From Pseudoxanthomonas sp. Root630 (lineage in GTDB: Bacteria; Pseudomonadota; Gammaproteobacteria; Xanthomonadales; Xanthomonadaceae): a stretch of 49,818 nt of DNA. Under the pieces are notes generated by a model, which had not been told where the DNA came from, made no database searches, and saw nothing but the letters and a program-made list of their open reading frames with translations. Numbering within the stretch: the first letter of the stretch is position 1; every line of letters begins with the position of its first letter. The stretch lies in NCBI RefSeq assembly GCF_001427585.1, contig NZ_LMGY01000021.1, forward strand, positions 127,019 to 176,836, written 5' to 3'. The position numbers and the translations under genes are program-made. Shown piece after piece: positions 17,382 through 26,407 of the stretch.

Positions 17382-18044
17382 ATGACGGGACAGCGAGACC
17401 CAGACGGCCCCATGCAGGGTGCGTCGTTGCCGAAAATCCCCCCCTTCGCGGGCCCATTGCCTACGTTGGACGAGCAATCCGTTACCCAACTGTTGGGCGC
17501 AGTGGAAAGCGGCCAGGCGGGGGCCTGGAACCGCATCTATTCGCTGCTCTACCGCGATCTGCACCAGATCGCGCGCTCCCAGATCCGGCAGCAACGGCGC
17601 GGCCACATGCGTTCGCCCACTTCGCTGATCAGCGAGACGTGGCTGAAGCTGGCCAGCGCGGATTTCAGCGTCGAGAACCGGGCCCATCTGGTCGCGCTCA
17701 TCGCCCGCGCGATGCGCTTCGTCCTGCTCGACGAAGTGCGGCGTGCGCTCGCCGAAAAGCGCGGCGAGGGCATGGACCTGCTGCCGCTGGACGAAACGAC
17801 CGAGCCCGTACAGGGCTCGCGACTGGAACAGCTGCTGATCCTGGACGAAGCGCTAAACGACCTGAACACGCTGGACGCGCGCCTGGCGCAGGTGGTGGAG
17901 CTGCGCTACTTCGGCGGGCTCAGCGAACAGGAAATCGCCGGCGTGCTGAAAGTCACCGAACGCACCGTGCGGCGAGACTGGCGGAAGGCGCGCGCCTTCC
18001 TGTTCAGCCATCTGGGCGACGCGGAGTCGACGCTACCTCCCTAG
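17382..18044 (+). CDS. ECF-type RNA polymerase sigma factor (TIGR02999-like)
   Basis: A 220-residue sigma factor. Region 2 (about 45-115) contains LYRDLHQIARSQIRQQRRGH and SPTSLISETWLKLA, and region 4 (about 150-205) contains ARLAQVVELRYFGGLSEQEIAGVLKVTERTVRRDWRKARAFL (across several segments). The PTSL(I/V)SE.WL.L motif and the DEVRRALAEKRG linker mark the TIGR02999 group (Sig-70_X6), often regulated by Ser/Thr kinases elsewhere. No kinase or anti-sigma gene is adjacent here; the divergent neighbour is the DUF4096 protein. ATG 17382 was chosen; ATG 17412 is an alternative that keeps both sigma regions. Confidence 0.88.
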   Translation: MTGQRDPDGPMQGASLPKIPPFAGPLPTLDEQSVTQLLGAVESGQAGAWNRIYSLLYRDLHQIARSQIRQQRRGHMRSPTSLISETWLKLASADFSVENRAHLVALIARAMRFVLLDEVRRALAEKRGEGMDLLPLDETTEPVQGSRLEQLLILDEALNDLNTLDARLAQVVELRYFGGLSEQEIAGVLKVTERTVRRDWRKARAFLFSHLGDAESTLPP

Positions 18045-18182
18045 AGGTCGACGCCACACTCCCTGGAAAACGGCGCGGGCGGCGGATGGGTGCCCGACGC
18101 GCACGCCGGTGCAAGGCAGGGCGGGACGGCGGCGCGATGCTCGCCGCGCAGGTGGCCCTTCGTGCCGCCAAAGGACGCCGCC

Positions 18183-18815
18183 ATGTCCATGCAGGGATAT
18201 CCCGCCGGGCGCACTGCGCTGCTCTTCATCGACCCCTACAACGACTTCCTCTCGGAAGGCGGCAAGCTCTGGCCCCTGGTCGCCGAGGTGGCCCGCAATG
18301 TCGATCTGCACACGCATCTCCGCGCCGTGGTCGCGTGCGTGCGCCAGGCGGGCCTGCCCGTGTTCATCGTTCCCCACCATCGCTTCGAACCGGACGACTT
18401 CAAGGGCTGGGACCATCCCACGCCCTACCAGCTGGGTGTGGCACGCGTGCAGCCGTTCGCGAAGGACAGCTGGGGCGCGGAATGGCATCCCGATTTCGTG
18501 CCGCAGCCCGGGGATATCGTGGCCAAGGAGCACTGGGGCAGCAGCGGGTTCGCGAACACGGACCTGGACTACCTGCTGAAGCAGCACCGCATCACCCACG
18601 TGATCCTGATCGGCCTGATCGCCAACACCTGTATCGAAACGACCGGGCGCTTCGCTTCCGAACTTGGCTACCACGTCACCCTCGTGCGCGACGCCACCGC
18701 GGCGGCAAGCGTGGCCGCGATGCACGCGGCGCATGAGATCAACGCGCCGACGTATGCGCATGCGATCCTCACGACGGAGGGCCTGATCGAAGCGCTGACC
18801 TCCCGCGCTCGCTGA
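18183..18815 (+). CDS. Isochorismatase-like cysteine hydrolase
   Basis: This 210-residue alpha/beta protein has the catalytic triad of the isochorismatase-like superfamily: Asp17 (FIDPYND), Lys115 (DIVAKEHWGSSGF) and Cys150 (LIANTCIETTGR). With Cys at the nucleophile position it is expected to be an amidase of the nicotinamidase / N-carbamoylsarcosine amidase type rather than a true isochorismatase, which lacks the Cys. The TCIETTGRFA(S)ELGYHV signature is typical. The substrate is unknown. The gene follows the sigma factor by 138 bp on the same strand. Confidence 0.9.
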   Translation: MSMQGYPAGRTALLFIDPYNDFLSEGGKLWPLVAEVARNVDLHTHLRAVVACVRQAGLPVFIVPHHRFEPDDFKGWDHPTPYQLGVARVQPFAKDSWGAEWHPDFVPQPGDIVAKEHWGSSGFANTDLDYLLKQHRITHVILIGLIANTCIETTGRFASELGYHVTLVRDATAAASVAAMHAAHEINAPTYAHAILTTEGLIEALTSRAR

Positions 18816-19026
18816 ACGCCTCCTGCCTAGCGGCCATCCGCGCCGCATGCTGCGCACTGGGTCGCACTCCTCGTCACACTAAAGCGTGCATTCCGGCAAG
18901 GACCCGTTCTCCGCAGAGCAGCCGTGCGCGAAATTGCGACGACGTTGGCAGCCGGCGCCCCGGGGGGGCTCGCTAGCATGGGGGTCCCGGGAATGCCCCC
19001 GACTGCCGCCCGCGCAAGGAGCGCTG

Positions 19027-19449
19027 ATGACCACCCATGCCGCCGCCGCGTTCACCGGTACCTGGCACCTGCTCCCCGAGCAGTGCGACTACCAGCTCGG
19101 GCGCCCGCCGCGCAGTGCGCGCTATCGGCTGTCGTACGCGAAGGACGGCAAGCTGTCGATCGCATCGGAATGGCTCAGCGCCAACGGCAAGCGCTATCGC
19201 GCCGCCTTCGACGGTCGCGCGGACGGCGCGCAGTACCCGTACCACAGCACGCCGCATGCGGATGCGCTCAGCTTCGAATCCGTGTCTCCCACACAACTCC
19301 ATTCGACGACCTGGCACGACGGCGAGGAAGTGCAATGGTCGGAGCGCGAACTGGTGGATGAAGACACGCTGGTGATCCGTATGCACGGACACCTGAGCGA
19401 TGGCCGCCGCTACACCAACGTGGGCGTCTACCGCCGCCAGGCCAACTGA
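19027..19449 (+). CDS. Hypothetical beta-rich protein, 140 residues
   Basis: A cytoplasmic protein without signal peptide or membrane helix. Its pattern of alternating strands (FTGTWHLLPEQCDY at the start; SARYRLSYAKDGKLSIASEW; NVGVYRRQ at the end) is like a small lipocalin/avidin-type barrel, but I do not recognise a named family. ATG 19027 is preceded by AAGGAG at ideal spacing. A strong terminator follows 20 bp after the stop and separates it from the convergent OB-fold gene. Confidence 0.7.
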   Translation: MTTHAAAAFTGTWHLLPEQCDYQLGRPPRSARYRLSYAKDGKLSIASEWLSANGKRYRAAFDGRADGAQYPYHSTPHADALSFESVSPTQLHSTTWHDGEEVQWSERELVDEDTLVIRMHGHLSDGRRYTNVGVYRRQAN

Positions 19450-19461
19450 TCCTGCTGGCCG

Positions 19462-19495
19462 GAAAAAAAAGGCGCCCTTCCCGGGCGCCTTTTTC
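19462..19495. terminator. Bidirectional Rho-independent terminator
   Basis: A8 tract, 7-bp stem GGCGCCC (19471-19477) / GGGCGCC (19483-19489) and T5 tract between two convergent genes. It serves both strands. Confidence 0.92.
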
Positions 19496-19513
19496 GTCAG
19501 CGACGCCTGGGTA

Positions 19514-20350
19514 TCAGCGCGTTTGCGTGCAATTCTGCAGCCAGAGCACGCGCTTGAAGTCGTCGTAGCGCAGGAACTGACCCTTGAACGTCACCTTGTC
19601 GCCCTTGCGGAAGGTCAGCACGTTGGCCAACTGATTGGGTTTGAACAGACAGGCCACGCCCACGCGCGGCTCGTTGTCGCCCGGCACCTGCAACAGTCCT
19701 GAACCGGGCTGGGGAATCTCGAACGAGACGTTGTAGTCCTCGCCGTCTTCCTGCACGTAATCCACCCGGCCGCGCAACGCGTAGTGGCGGCCCTTGTGGC
19801 GCGCCGTCACGGCAACCGCATTGCCCTTGGCCTCGCGCGCTATTTCGCGCGAGAACACGTAGACGTCCTTCACCGTCACATCGGCGTTGTTCTGGGTCTT
19901 CGCGCCCTGCGCGGCGGCGGCGCGGCCGTCCTTGCCTCCCTTGACCTTGGCCAGCAACTCGCACATGTACGGACGCATCGCATCCGCCTTCGCGATCTGG
20001 CCCTTCTCGGTCTTCACCGTCATCTGCACCGTCGCCCTGCCGCCTTCGCCACTGATGGCGATCAAGGTGGGGATGGCGCGCGTGGTGCCGGTGGAACGCT
20101 GCTCGACCAGCATCGTGCCGGTCTCGGCGTCTTCGGTGATCACGTCCATCTTCTCGCCGATCATGATCCCGCGGACCTGGCCCATCGCATCCTTGACGGA
20201 CAGATCGGGGACCGTAACGCGACTGGAGAAATCGGTGCCGGAGAAGATGCTGCCGGACTTGCTGAAGTTGTCCTCGCATTCACCCGCCAGGGCGGCGGGC
20301 GCCACGCTCGACGATGCGAGCGCGATGGCGGCAAGTAGCTTGTAGGTCAT
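19514..20350 (-). CDS. Secreted protein with tRNA_anti-like OB-fold domain
   Basis: A 278-residue protein with a Sec signal peptide (MTYKLLAAIALASSSVAPAALAGE), hence periplasmic. The C-terminal 80 residues (YNVSFEIPQPG, PRVGVACLF, LTFRKGDKVTFKGQFLRYDDFKRVLWLQNC) resemble the exported tRNA_anti-like OB-fold family of unknown role. A middle segment with KTEKGQIAKADAMRPYMCELLAKVKG separates it from an N-terminal domain of no recognised family. Two Cys pairs could form disulphides. ATG 20350 is preferred because it gives the signal peptide; an open frame continues upstream without conservation. Confidence 0.7.
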   Translation of the reverse strand: MTYKLLAAIALASSSVAPAALAGECEDNFSKSGSIFSGTDFSSRVTVPDLSVKDAMGQVRGIMIGEKMDVITEDAETGTMLVEQRSTGTTRAIPTLIAISGEGGRATVQMTVKTEKGQIAKADAMRPYMCELLAKVKGGKDGRAAAAQGAKTQNNADVTVKDVYVFSREIAREAKGNAVAVTARHKGRHYALRGRVDYVQEDGEDYNVSFEIPQPGSGLLQVPGDNEPRVGVACLFKPNQLANVLTFRKGDKVTFKGQFLRYDDFKRVLWLQNCTQTR

Positions 20351-20563
20351 GTGGTCCTCACATAGTGGAAGTGTCGGGCGATCCGGTATGACGGGTGCCG
20401 CTTCCTGCCAGCACCTGCGCCTGCTCCGGCGCCCGTGCATTCTTGCAAGCGGCACGAGCCTCCACAAGCGTCCAACCACCCTGCCCAGCGCACACCCGTC
20501 GGCGGCGCTCCCGTGATTTTCCGCTCTACAATGCACACCCTGCTTCAACCGTTCGTCAAATCC

Positions 20564-21004
20564 ATGTTGCTTGGTCGATTCCGCCGTCGGTCGTCATTCC
20601 TCACGCTGCCGATGCTGCTCATGCTGGCAACCAGCGCACAGGCGCAGGAAGACGCGCCCCCTCGCCCATTGCCCGCCGAGGTACAGGCCGATGTCGCGGC
20701 CATCGCAGAGCATCTGTCGAGCGTGCAAGAGGACGCCCCTCCCCTTGCCTGCGCCAAAGCCGTGGAGAATGCCCGCTGGGGCGTGGAGACCATGCTCGAA
20801 GTGGGCGAGAAGAATCTGCGCGGCGGCTACATGACCCAGGCCGCCTACGATGCAACCACGCCCACACTGAAAGCGCTGCTACGCGTTCTCACCGTACAGG
20901 ACTGCGAAGCCGCCACCGGGGTACGACACGACTTCTACCAGTGCATGTCCAGCGACTACAACCATGTCTACGCGTGCGGCAAAGCACATCCCTTCGAACC
21001 TTGA
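20564..21004 (+). CDS. Exported hypothetical protein with four cysteines
   Basis: The 146-residue product begins MLLGRFRRRSSFLTLPMLLM and is followed by a cleavage-like TSAQAQ, giving a periplasmic protein of about 115 residues. The mature part contains four Cys (ACAKA, DCEAA, QCMSS, YACGK), consistent with two disulphides in a helical bundle. I do not recognise a family. An upstream in-frame ATG at 20531 would lengthen the basic region of the signal peptide. The MscS gene starts 84 bp downstream on the same strand. Confidence 0.6.
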   Translation: MLLGRFRRRSSFLTLPMLLMLATSAQAQEDAPPRPLPAEVQADVAAIAEHLSSVQEDAPPLACAKAVENARWGVETMLEVGEKNLRGGYMTQAAYDATTPTLKALLRVLTVQDCEAATGVRHDFYQCMSSDYNHVYACGKAHPFEP

Positions 21005-21088
21005 CCCTGGCAGCGTACGCCTTCACCCTTTCCGCATGCACACGTACACCGACGCCTTGCACACGCATTCTTTCCTGCAGGCGCAACG

Positions 21089-21667
21089 ATGAACTGGCCT
21101 CAACTAGCGGGTTGGCTCCGCGAGGGCGCCGACGTCGCCATCCCCATCGCACAGGCGATGGCGATCCTGCTCGGTGCCTGGCTGCTCCTGCGCGTGCTGC
21201 GCATCATCGTGCGCCGCATCTGCGACAGCTACCGCCTGCCGGCCCAGGTCGCGGTCAGCGCGCGCCGGCTGTTGGGCGTGCTGGTCTACATGTCGGCGTT
21301 CATGCTCGCGCTGGGCCGGCTTGGCGTGTCAGGCAGCGTGTTGTGGACGGCGCTCACGGGCTTCACCGCCGTCGCTGCCGTGGCTTTCTTCGCCGCATGG
21401 AGCGTGCTGTCGAACATCTTCTGCAGCTTACTGATCCTGACCACCCGTCCGTTCCGCGTGCACGACCACATCGAAGTGCTCGAGAACGGCGACAAACCCG
21501 GCCTCCGCGGCCGCGTGATCGACATCAACCTGCTCTACACGACGCTGCTGGAAGAAGACGCGCTGCGCGGCGACACCGTGCTGCAGATCCCCAACAGCCA
21601 GTTCTTCCAGCGCACCACGCGCCGCTGGCGCTCGGGTTCGCCACCTGCGGCCTCGTCGCCCGAGTGA
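21089..21667 (+). CDS. Short mechanosensitive ion channel (MscS family)
   Basis: A 192-residue inner-membrane protein with three membrane helices: about 18-38, 60-80, and the pore-lining TM3 with the Gly/Ala pattern ALTGFTAVAAVAFFAAWSVLSN, followed by the beta domain (RPFRVHDHIEVL, RGRVIDINLLYTTL, IPNSQFF). It is shorter than E. coli MscS (286) because the C-terminal alpha/beta part of the cytoplasmic cage is missing; the ORF ends 20 residues after IPNSQFFQRTT. Such mini-MscS proteins occur in the family. It probably releases solutes on hypo-osmotic shock. Confidence 0.87.
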   Translation: MNWPQLAGWLREGADVAIPIAQAMAILLGAWLLLRVLRIIVRRICDSYRLPAQVAVSARRLLGVLVYMSAFMLALGRLGVSGSVLWTALTGFTAVAAVAFFAAWSVLSNIFCSLLILTTRPFRVHDHIEVLENGDKPGLRGRVIDINLLYTTLLEEDALRGDTVLQIPNSQFFQRTTRRWRSGSPPAASSPE

Positions 21668-21676
21668 CGTCCGGAT

Positions 21677-23803
21677 TCAGGCGGCCGCGGCCAGCCGGCG
21701 CGGCGTGGGCCGTACATCCGTCCTGAACACCGCCACGGAATCGGATAGCGCCTGCGCCTGCTCTTCCATCGAGCGCGCCGCGGCCGAGGCTTCTTCCACC
21801 AGCGCGGCGTTCTGCTGCGTGGTTTCGTCCATCTGGGTGATGGCCTGGTTGACCTGCTCGATGCCGGCCGACTGTTCCTGCGAAGCCGCGGAAATCTCGG
21901 CCATGATGTCGGTCACGCGCTGCACCGAGGCGACGATCTCGCCCATGGTCGAGCCGGCCTGATTCACGAGCTTGGAGCCATCGGCGACCTTGTCGACGGA
22001 CGTTTCGATCAGGCCCTTGATCTCCTTGGCCGCACTGGCTGAACGCTGGGCGAGGGTGCGCACCTCAGAAGCGACTACCGCGAAACCACGGCCCTGCTCG
22101 CCAGCACGCGCGGCTTCCACCGCCGCATTGAGCGCCAGGATGTTGGTCTGGAAGGCGATGCCGTCGATGACCGAGATGATCTCGGCGATCTTGCGGGACG
22201 ACTGTTCGATCTGCGCCATCGTGTCCACGACGCGCTCCACCGTGGCGCCACCTTCGGATGCGACCGACGCGGCACCGATGGCCAACTGATTGGCCTGGCG
22301 CGCCGAATCGGCGTTATGACGGACCGTGGAAGTCAGTTCCTCCATCGAGGCAGCGGTCTCTTCGAGATTGGCAGCCTGTTGTTCGGTACGGCGCGCCAGG
22401 TCGCCGTTGCCGGCGGCGATCTCGCTCGCCGCCGTGTTGATCGACGTCGAGGCCTGCTGGATGCGACCCACGATATCCGTCAGCTGCCCGACCGTGGCAT
22501 TGGCATCGTCGCGCATGGTGGCGAACACGCCGTGGAAGTCGCCTTCCATGCGCGCCGTCAGGTCGCCACGCGCGATCGCGCGCAGGAGCTCGGACACGTC
22601 CGCGAGGTTGCCGTCGGTGGTTTCCATCAGGCGATTGAGGCCGTCCACCATCGCCCGGAAGTCGTGCTCGTAGCGCGCTGCGTCGCCGCGCCGGCTGAAA
22701 TCACCGGCGGCGGCAGCCTGCGCCAGGCCGCGGATCTCGCCGTTGATCGCCGACAGGTTCGCCTTCGTCGTGCGCATGGCCTCCGTGAGCACCGCCTTCT
22801 CGCCCGGCAGCGGTTCCATGTCCATCGAAAGGTCGCCCACCGCATAGCGCTGCATCAGCTCTACCAGCCGCTGCATCACGGCCAGGTGGGAGGCCACCAG
22901 CGCGTTGGTGTCGCGCACCATGCGGCCGTATTCGCCGGGAAAGCAGGCATCGTCCATGCGATAGCTGATCCGCCCTTCATCGTGCTGCTTCGCCATCTCG
23001 CCCTGCTCCGCGATCACGCCTTGCAGGGTGGACGTCATGTCCATCATCGCCGTGCCGAGCTGGCCGATCTCGTCGCGACTGCGCACGTCCACGCGCCGGT
23101 CGAGCCGGCCCGCGGCCACTGCGCGTGCCGCGGCCGCCGCATCGATGACGGGCCGGATCACCGAACGCCTTACCCACCAGGCCAGCAACAGCACCAGTAC
23201 GGCCGCAGCGGCGATGGAAAGCACCGCGCACGCCACCAGCGTGCGTCGGGCTTCCTGCGAGCGCGCTACGACCGCTTCGTCGGCGATCGTCTTCGTCCGC
23301 GCCACCAGCGCTTCGAGCGTTTCACCCAGCTGGCGATCCATGCCCTTGACCAGCGCGTCGCCGACCTGCGTGTCGTAGCCGGCGGCGGCGAACTGTTCCA
23401 GCGCCGCGCGGTAGTTGCGCTCCAGCTCCGCGTGCTGCGTCGCGAATGCGGCGGCAAGATCGCGGGCCTGCGCGTCGGCGATCTCGCGGGACAGGCGCTC
23501 GGCCAATGCGGCAACATCACGGCCCTTGGCGTCGAACGCGCCCACGTACTTGGTGCGCTGCGCCTCGTCATGCCCGCGGATCAGGATGTTCTTCCACTCC
23601 TGCACCTGCACACGGAAATCGCGGCTCAGGCGTTCGCCATCCGCCGCCTGCGCGACCTGCGCCGGCACGTCGGTAGACAGGCTGAGCCAGGCCGAGCCCA
23701 GTCCGGCGAGTGCGCATAACAGGATGACGGCCAGGCCCAGGGTCAGGGCGCCCAGTAGCTTGGTCTGCAGGCCGAAGGAACGGGAAGCGGAGGACGACGA
23801 CAT
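21677..23803 (-). CDS. Methyl-accepting chemotaxis protein with multiple HAMP domains
   Basis: This 708-residue chemoreceptor has an N-terminal TM helix (about 15-37), a periplasmic four-helix-bundle sensor of about 150 residues, a second TM helix ([20 protein letters not shown]), a canonical HAMP, and at least two further HAMP-like segments ([30 protein letters not shown]). The signalling domain follows, with hairpin tip segment [20 protein letters not shown]. Methylation helices flank the tip. There is no NWETF-type CheR tether at the C-terminus. The ligand is unknown. Chained HAMP domains occur in soluble-stack receptors of this family. ATG 23803 avoids an unconserved 34-residue extension. 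Confidence 0.93.
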   Translation of the reverse strand: MSSSSASRSFGLQTKLLGALTLGLAVILLCALAGLGSAWLSLSTDVPAQVAQAADGERLSRDFRVQVQEWKNILIRGHDEAQRTKYVGAFDAKGRDVAALAERLSREIADAQARDLAAAFATQHAELERNYRAALEQFAAAGYDTQVGDALVKGMDRQLGETLEALVARTKTIADEAVVARSQEARRTLVACAVLSIAAAAVLVLLLAWWVRRSVIRPVIDAAAAARAVAAGRLDRRVDVRSRDEIGQLGTAMMDMTSTLQGVIAEQGEMAKQHDEGRISYRMDDACFPGEYGRMVRDTNALVASHLAVMQRLVELMQRYAVGDLSMDMEPLPGEKAVLTEAMRTTKANLSAINGEIRGLAQAAAAGDFSRRGDAARYEHDFRAMVDGLNRLMETTDGNLADVSELLRAIARGDLTARMEGDFHGVFATMRDDANATVGQLTDIVGRIQQASTSINTAASEIAAGNGDLARRTEQQAANLEETAASMEELTSTVRHNADSARQANQLAIGAASVASEGGATVERVVDTMAQIEQSSRKIAEIISVIDGIAFQTNILALNAAVEAARAGEQGRGFAVVASEVRTLAQRSASAAKEIKGLIETSVDKVADGSKLVNQAGSTMGEIVASVQRVTDIMAEISAASQEQSAGIEQVNQAITQMDETTQQNAALVEEASAAARSMEEQAQALSDSVAVFRTDVRPTPRRLAAAA

Positions 23804-23939
23804 GGCGGTGCGGCACGGAAAGGAAGGCACTTCCTTAGCGGCACCGCCCGCCGGGAATTGAAGGATGGCGTGCGCGGCGATCCATTTCGGGAACCGCCAC
23901 CTCAATGTTTCATTTTGATGACAGTTTCATGCACGAAAC

Positions 23940-25181
23940 TCAGCGCGACGACTCGCAGGCGACCTCCGTCGTCGCATCTGCGGCGCGCAACGTCTGCTGC
24001 GCCCATGCGTAGATCAGCAGGCCTGCAACCGCCATCGCCGCGCCCACGTAGCCCGTCGAGGTCCAGCCGAAGCCCGCAGTGATCGCCATGCCGCCCAGCC
24101 ACGGGCCGAGCGCATTCGCGGTATTGAAGGCCGCGTGGTGGGAAGCGGCCGCCAGCGTCTGCGCCTCGCCGGCCACGTCCATCAGGTGCGACTGCAGGAT
24201 CGGGCCCAGTGCGCCCATCAGGCCGATGCCCACCGTGGCCAGCAGGATCGTCGGCAGCGACTGCGCCATCAGCGGGAACAGCAGCAGCATCACCACCGCC
24301 CAGGCGAGCACGATCCACACGCCGCGCAACTGCATGCGGTCGAACAACCAGCCGCCGACGAAGTTGCCGATCACGCCGCCCACGCCGAAACCGGCCAGGC
24401 CCAGCGGGATCCACGCCGGCGACACGCGCGTCACCTCCAGCATCGTCGGTGCCAGGTAGCTGAAGACGCAGAACATGCCGGCGAAGCCGATCGCGCCGAT
24501 GCCCAGCGCCTGCCACACCTGCGGCCGATTGAACGCGCGCAGTTCATCCAGCGGATGCGCCTTGTGGCCATCGATGCCTTTCGGCAACCAGATCGCCAGC
24601 AGCGTGGCGGTCACCAGCGCGATCAGCGCGACGAAGGCGAACACCCAACGCCAGTCGATCACCTGGCCCAGCCAGGTCGCCAGCGGATTGCCGATCAGGA
24701 TGGCCAGCGTCAGGCCCAGCATCACCAGACTGATCGCGCGTCCGCGCTTGTTCGGCGGGCTGATCGCGACCGCCGTCAACGCGGCCACGCCGAAGTAGGC
24801 ACCATGCGGCAGGCCCGCGATGAAACGGAACACCAGCAGGCTTTCGTAGGTCGGGCCGAGTGCGCTGGCCAGGTTGCCCAGCACGTAGAAGCCCATCAGG
24901 GCGAGCAGCAGCGTCTTGCGGCTCCACCCCGCACCCAGGATCGCCAGCAGCGGCGCGCCGACCACCACGCCCAGCGCATAGGCGCTGATCAGGTGACCCA
25001 CCTGCGGCTCGGTCACGCCCAGTGAGGCCACCATGTTGGGCATCAAGCCCATGCTGGCGAACTCGCTGGTGCCGATGGCGAAACCGCCCAGCGTCAACGC
25101 AAACAGGATCAGGCCGATCTGGCGGGGCGTCAGCGCGTCGGCGACGGAAGGAAAGGCAGCAGAAGGCGGTGCGACGTCCAT
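23940..25181 (-). CDS. MFS transporter, DHA1 family (AraJ-like efflux)
   Basis: A 413-residue protein with 12 predicted membrane helices and the DHA1 features: GTSEFASMGLMPNM in TM1-loop, the motif-A-like GAGWSRKTLL after TM2, RFIAGLPHGAYFGV in TM4/5 and GNPLATWLGQVIDWRWVFAFVAL (over TM5-6). It resembles sugar or drug efflux permeases such as AraJ/YdhP. Substrate is unknown. ATG 25181 is taken because the upstream start adds only six residues. A putative proton-relay region in TM4 is preserved. Confidence 0.88.
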   Translation of the reverse strand: MDVAPPSAAFPSVADALTPRQIGLILFALTLGGFAIGTSEFASMGLMPNMVASLGVTEPQVGHLISAYALGVVVGAPLLAILGAGWSRKTLLLALMGFYVLGNLASALGPTYESLLVFRFIAGLPHGAYFGVAALTAVAISPPNKRGRAISLVMLGLTLAILIGNPLATWLGQVIDWRWVFAFVALIALVTATLLAIWLPKGIDGHKAHPLDELRAFNRPQVWQALGIGAIGFAGMFCVFSYLAPTMLEVTRVSPAWIPLGLAGFGVGGVIGNFVGGWLFDRMQLRGVWIVLAWAVVMLLLFPLMAQSLPTILLATVGIGLMGALGPILQSHLMDVAGEAQTLAAASHHAAFNTANALGPWLGGMAITAGFGWTSTGYVGAAMAVAGLLIYAWAQQTLRAADATTEVACESSR

Positions 25182-25241
25182 TCCGCCATTATGCTGCACC
25201 GCAGCAGCAGCGGTCGACCCCGCGGGTGGAACGCTGCAGCG

Positions 25242-25691
25242 TCAGCCGCCGCGATATTCGTCCAGGACCGCATCGGCGTCCGGGTTCGCACGGGCGCGCT
25301 TGCGCACGAACACCACCGGGATCGGCCCGTTCATCACGGACATCACCCGGTTCGCCTCGTCCTGCGAGGACAGCGTGCTGAAGTTCGCGTTCTGCGAGCG
25401 CGTGTATGGAATGCCGGCTTCGTCCAGCCGGCGTGCCAGCGCTTCCGCACGCTGTGCCGCATCGGACGGACAGTTCGCGGGCGCGAAAATCACCACATGA
25501 TGGCCGGACTGGCCATCCGGCAAGGGAATATCGACAAACCCATGGCGGCTGGCAGCGCTGGATGTTTCCGCGGTTCCGCCCGTCAGACGCGCGGTCACCG
25601 CCTGCACGGCATCCCGCGGCACGTATTCGCGTGCCGCCAGGACGGCCAGGGCGGCCACGGCGACGAAGAAGCCGGTCTTCAGGACATTCAT
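25242..25691 (-). CDS. Exported hypothetical protein with glutaredoxin-like segment
   Basis: The 149-residue product starts with an N-terminal membrane anchor or signal (NVLKTGFFVAVAALAVLAAREY). The remainder has VVIFAPANCPSDAAQRAEALARRL and IPYTRSQNANF ... GPIPVVFVRKRAR, which is laid out like glutaredoxin/thioredoxin beta-alpha-beta with a single Cys (CPSD) in place of CxxC. The family is not recognised with certainty. The gene follows the next one upstream by 22 bp, so it is probably co-transcribed with 25714-26334. Confidence 0.6.
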   Translation of the reverse strand: MNVLKTGFFVAVAALAVLAAREYVPRDAVQAVTARLTGGTAETSSAASRHGFVDIPLPDGQSGHHVVIFAPANCPSDAAQRAEALARRLDEAGIPYTRSQNANFSTLSSQDEANRVMSVMNGPIPVVFVRKRARANPDADAVLDEYRGG

Positions 25692-25713
25692 CGGCGAACC
25701 CTCCGGCCCACCC

Positions 25714-26334
25714 TCACTCGACAGCTCGCTTGAGCGGGCCGTCATACGCCGGCCAGGCGATCGATGCAGGACTCCGGACATTCAACGCGACCGCCTGCGT
25801 CTCGCTCCCGTCGGTCCGCACGCGCGCCATCAGGGTCGGCATCCAGAAGTCGATGTTCATCGTCGTGTCCCGCTGGATAACGGGGGAAATCACCAGTGAA
25901 GTCGTTCGTCCCGGCTCGATGCGGAACGTCACCACACCCTCGTTCACGAACGCGCCCCGGTTCACCAGGAGGTCGGCGGTGTAACTGGTCGTCATCTCCA
26001 GGCCGACACCCGTCACCCGATAGTCACCGGCCGGCAGCTCGAGCGATTCCTTGCGACCATACCTCGCGGCGCGATCAAGCGGAAAATCGACGAATCGCGT
26101 CCCCAGGAAAGAGAACACCACCTGGTTCTCGTGTATGCCCCATTCCAGGGCGGCTCCATCCAGTTGCCGGGCCACCTTGCGGGACAGGGGCTTCGCACTG
26201 GAGTACGGCTCGACATCCACGATGAACATGCCATTTCGCGTCGGCGCCGACGCGCTCTCCGCAGGCTGGGCATCGACGAACCACGCCGGCAACCACCCCG
26301 CCAACACCCACAGACACGCCATTCCCTTGTGCAT
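25714..26334 (-). CDS. Secreted hypothetical protein, 206 residues
   Basis: A signal peptide (MHKGMACLWVLAGWLPAWFV, cleavage after DA) is followed by a beta-rich domain with GMFIVDVEPYSS, ELPAGDYRVTGVGLEMTT and FRIEPGRTTSLVISPVIQRD. The G-DYR-TGV and EPGRTT-LVISP pattern is like periplasmic or outer-membrane-associated carboxypeptidase-regulatory/DUF2846-like folds, but I cannot assign a family. It lies between the GH2 gene and the small glutaredoxin-like gene and probably forms an operon with both. Confidence 0.65.
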   Translation of the reverse strand: MHKGMACLWVLAGWLPAWFVDAQPAESASAPTRNGMFIVDVEPYSSAKPLSRKVARQLDGAALEWGIHENQVVFSFLGTRFVDFPLDRAARYGRKESLELPAGDYRVTGVGLEMTTSYTADLLVNRGAFVNEGVVTFRIEPGRTTSLVISPVIQRDTTMNIDFWMPTLMARVRTDGSETQAVALNVRSPASIAWPAYDGPLKRAVE

Positions 26335-26407
26335 GCAGTACTCCCCGAAATGCGCTACCCGGCGCACGTCCATTCTGCCGCCCGCGCGTCGATCCATGCA
26401 ACGCGGA

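Noticed and set aside
22316..23719. 467-codon plus-strand frame over the chemoreceptor gene
   Set aside because: Antisense of a clear MCP; no domain similarity.
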